Assembly: GCA_009699025.1 (NCBI GenBank)
Contig: WLOZ01000157.1
Coordinates: 1-5,519, forward strand
Source: Actinomycetota bacterium
GTDB taxonomy: Bacteria > Actinomycetota > Actinomycetes > S36-B12 > CAIYMF01
Length of the DNA stretch: 5,519 bases
Reading direction: 5' to 3'
Below the pieces are notes generated by a model, which was not told the DNA's origin, made no database searches, and worked only from the letters and a program-made list of their open reading frames with translations. Positions 5,210 through 5,519 of this stretch are shown here, in pieces; the first letter of the stretch is position 1; every line of letters starts with the position of its first letter. The position numbers and the translations under genes were made by a program.

Positions 5210-5519
5210 GTGCCGCCACTGAGCCGCTGTCACCCACCACGGGTGAGTCTGTGGCCGTCATCGAGCGCCGCAATCGCATGGGCATGTGGCTGATCATCGT
5301 GTCGTGTAGCACCGGAACCGTGGCGCTGCTGGTCGCCTACTCGTACCTGTGGTCGCTCAACGTCAACAGCGCATGGGCGCCGCCCGCGGGCACGGCCAAC
5401 TGGGCGCCGGTGTGGCCCTTCTGGGTCATCTTCACGGGAATGTTCGTGGCCACGCTGCTGCTGTGGCGAGGACAGAAGTTGATCGGCGAGGGCAATTCAC
5501 GGGCGCTGGTGCGCGACTC
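5206..5519 (+). CDS. ctaE: Cytochrome c oxidase subunit III, N-terminal part (runs off the window)
   Basis: The gene opens with ATG at 5206, overlapping the subunit I stop as ATGA, with AAGGTGG (5192-5198) 7 bases upstream. About 104 residues are visible and the frame is open to the window end. GMWLIIVS (26-33) followed by VAYSYLW and then WAPP matches the first membrane helix and following loop of subunit III, which in other oxidases binds beside subunit I and supports sustained proton uptake. A second hydrophobic segment spans about 68-87. The residue after GMWLIIVS, Cys34, sits where other subunit III proteins have the conserved DCCD-reactive Glu (bovine Glu90). Position after subunit I in the operon supports the call. 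A subunit III-like paralogue of another oxidase branch is possible because the rest is not visible. Confidence 0.8.
   Translation, partial: MSAATEPLSPTTGESVAVIERRNRMGMWLIIVSCSTGTVALLVAYSYLWSLNVNSAWAPPAGTANWAPVWPFWVIFTGMFVATLLLWRGQKLIGEGNSRALVRD

Noticed and set aside
4361..5233. Long open frame of about 290 codons on the minus strand opposite subunit I
   Set aside because: Its product is His/Arg/Glu-rich with no recognisable motif, and it lies antisense to a gene with full family signatures. Such frames arise from third-position GC bias.
1..5519. tRNA, rRNA, CRISPR array, insertion sequence or attachment site
   Set aside because: No cloverleaf-like segment, direct-repeat series, transposase signature or terminal inverted repeats were seen; nearly all the sequence is accounted for by the genes listed.

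Overview
The window is GC-rich, tightly packed bacterial DNA with strong Shine-Dalgarno sites, some GTG starts and 4-base gene overlaps. It encodes a heme-copper cytochrome oxidase with a CuA-type subunit II, a Bacillus/actinobacterial-type CtaG and a thioredoxin-fold lipoprotein. Together these suggest a high-GC Gram-positive actinobacterium. A Microbacteriaceae-like organism is my guess; nothing in the window proves the family.

Layout. Two divergent transcription units share a 122-base intergenic region (1541-1662). The leftward unit encodes a CtaG-type oxidase assembly membrane protein (665-1540), then, with a 4-base overlap, a TlpA/ResA-like thiol-disulfide lipoprotein (54-668). A possible further gene start lies at 1-34. 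The rightward unit encodes an exported cupredoxin-like protein (1663-2367), then oxidase subunit II with a complete CuA site (2370-3242), subunit I (3239-5209) and the beginning of subunit III (5206 to the window end). Spacings are 2 bases, then two ATGA overlaps, so this is almost certainly one translationally coupled operon.

How the parts fit. Subunits I-III form the terminal oxidase: electrons would enter at CuA, pass to the low-spin heme and then to the heme/CuB centre where O2 is reduced. CtaG and the TlpA-like lipoprotein fit copper delivery and cysteine reduction during assembly. The exported cupredoxin could be an electron donor or a copper-handling partner.

Main point of interest. 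The active-site ligands, the crosslinking Tyr and the D-channel entrance residues of an A1-type oxidase are all present. Several near-invariant residues are not. The K-channel Lys, Thr and Ser of subunit I are Leu, Phe and Leu. Subunit II lacks the usual K-channel entry Glu motif. The Mg-site Asp is Gly. The DCCD-reactive Glu of subunit III is Cys. Subunit I carries an extra N-terminal domain with two membrane helices, and subunit II carries an extra N-terminal helix. The adjacent cupredoxin has a CuA-like Cys-x3-Cys loop without its second His. This looks like a divergent oxidase branch with altered proton input, not an ordinary housekeeping aa3 oxidase. Residue comparisons were made by eye against remembered bovine numbering.
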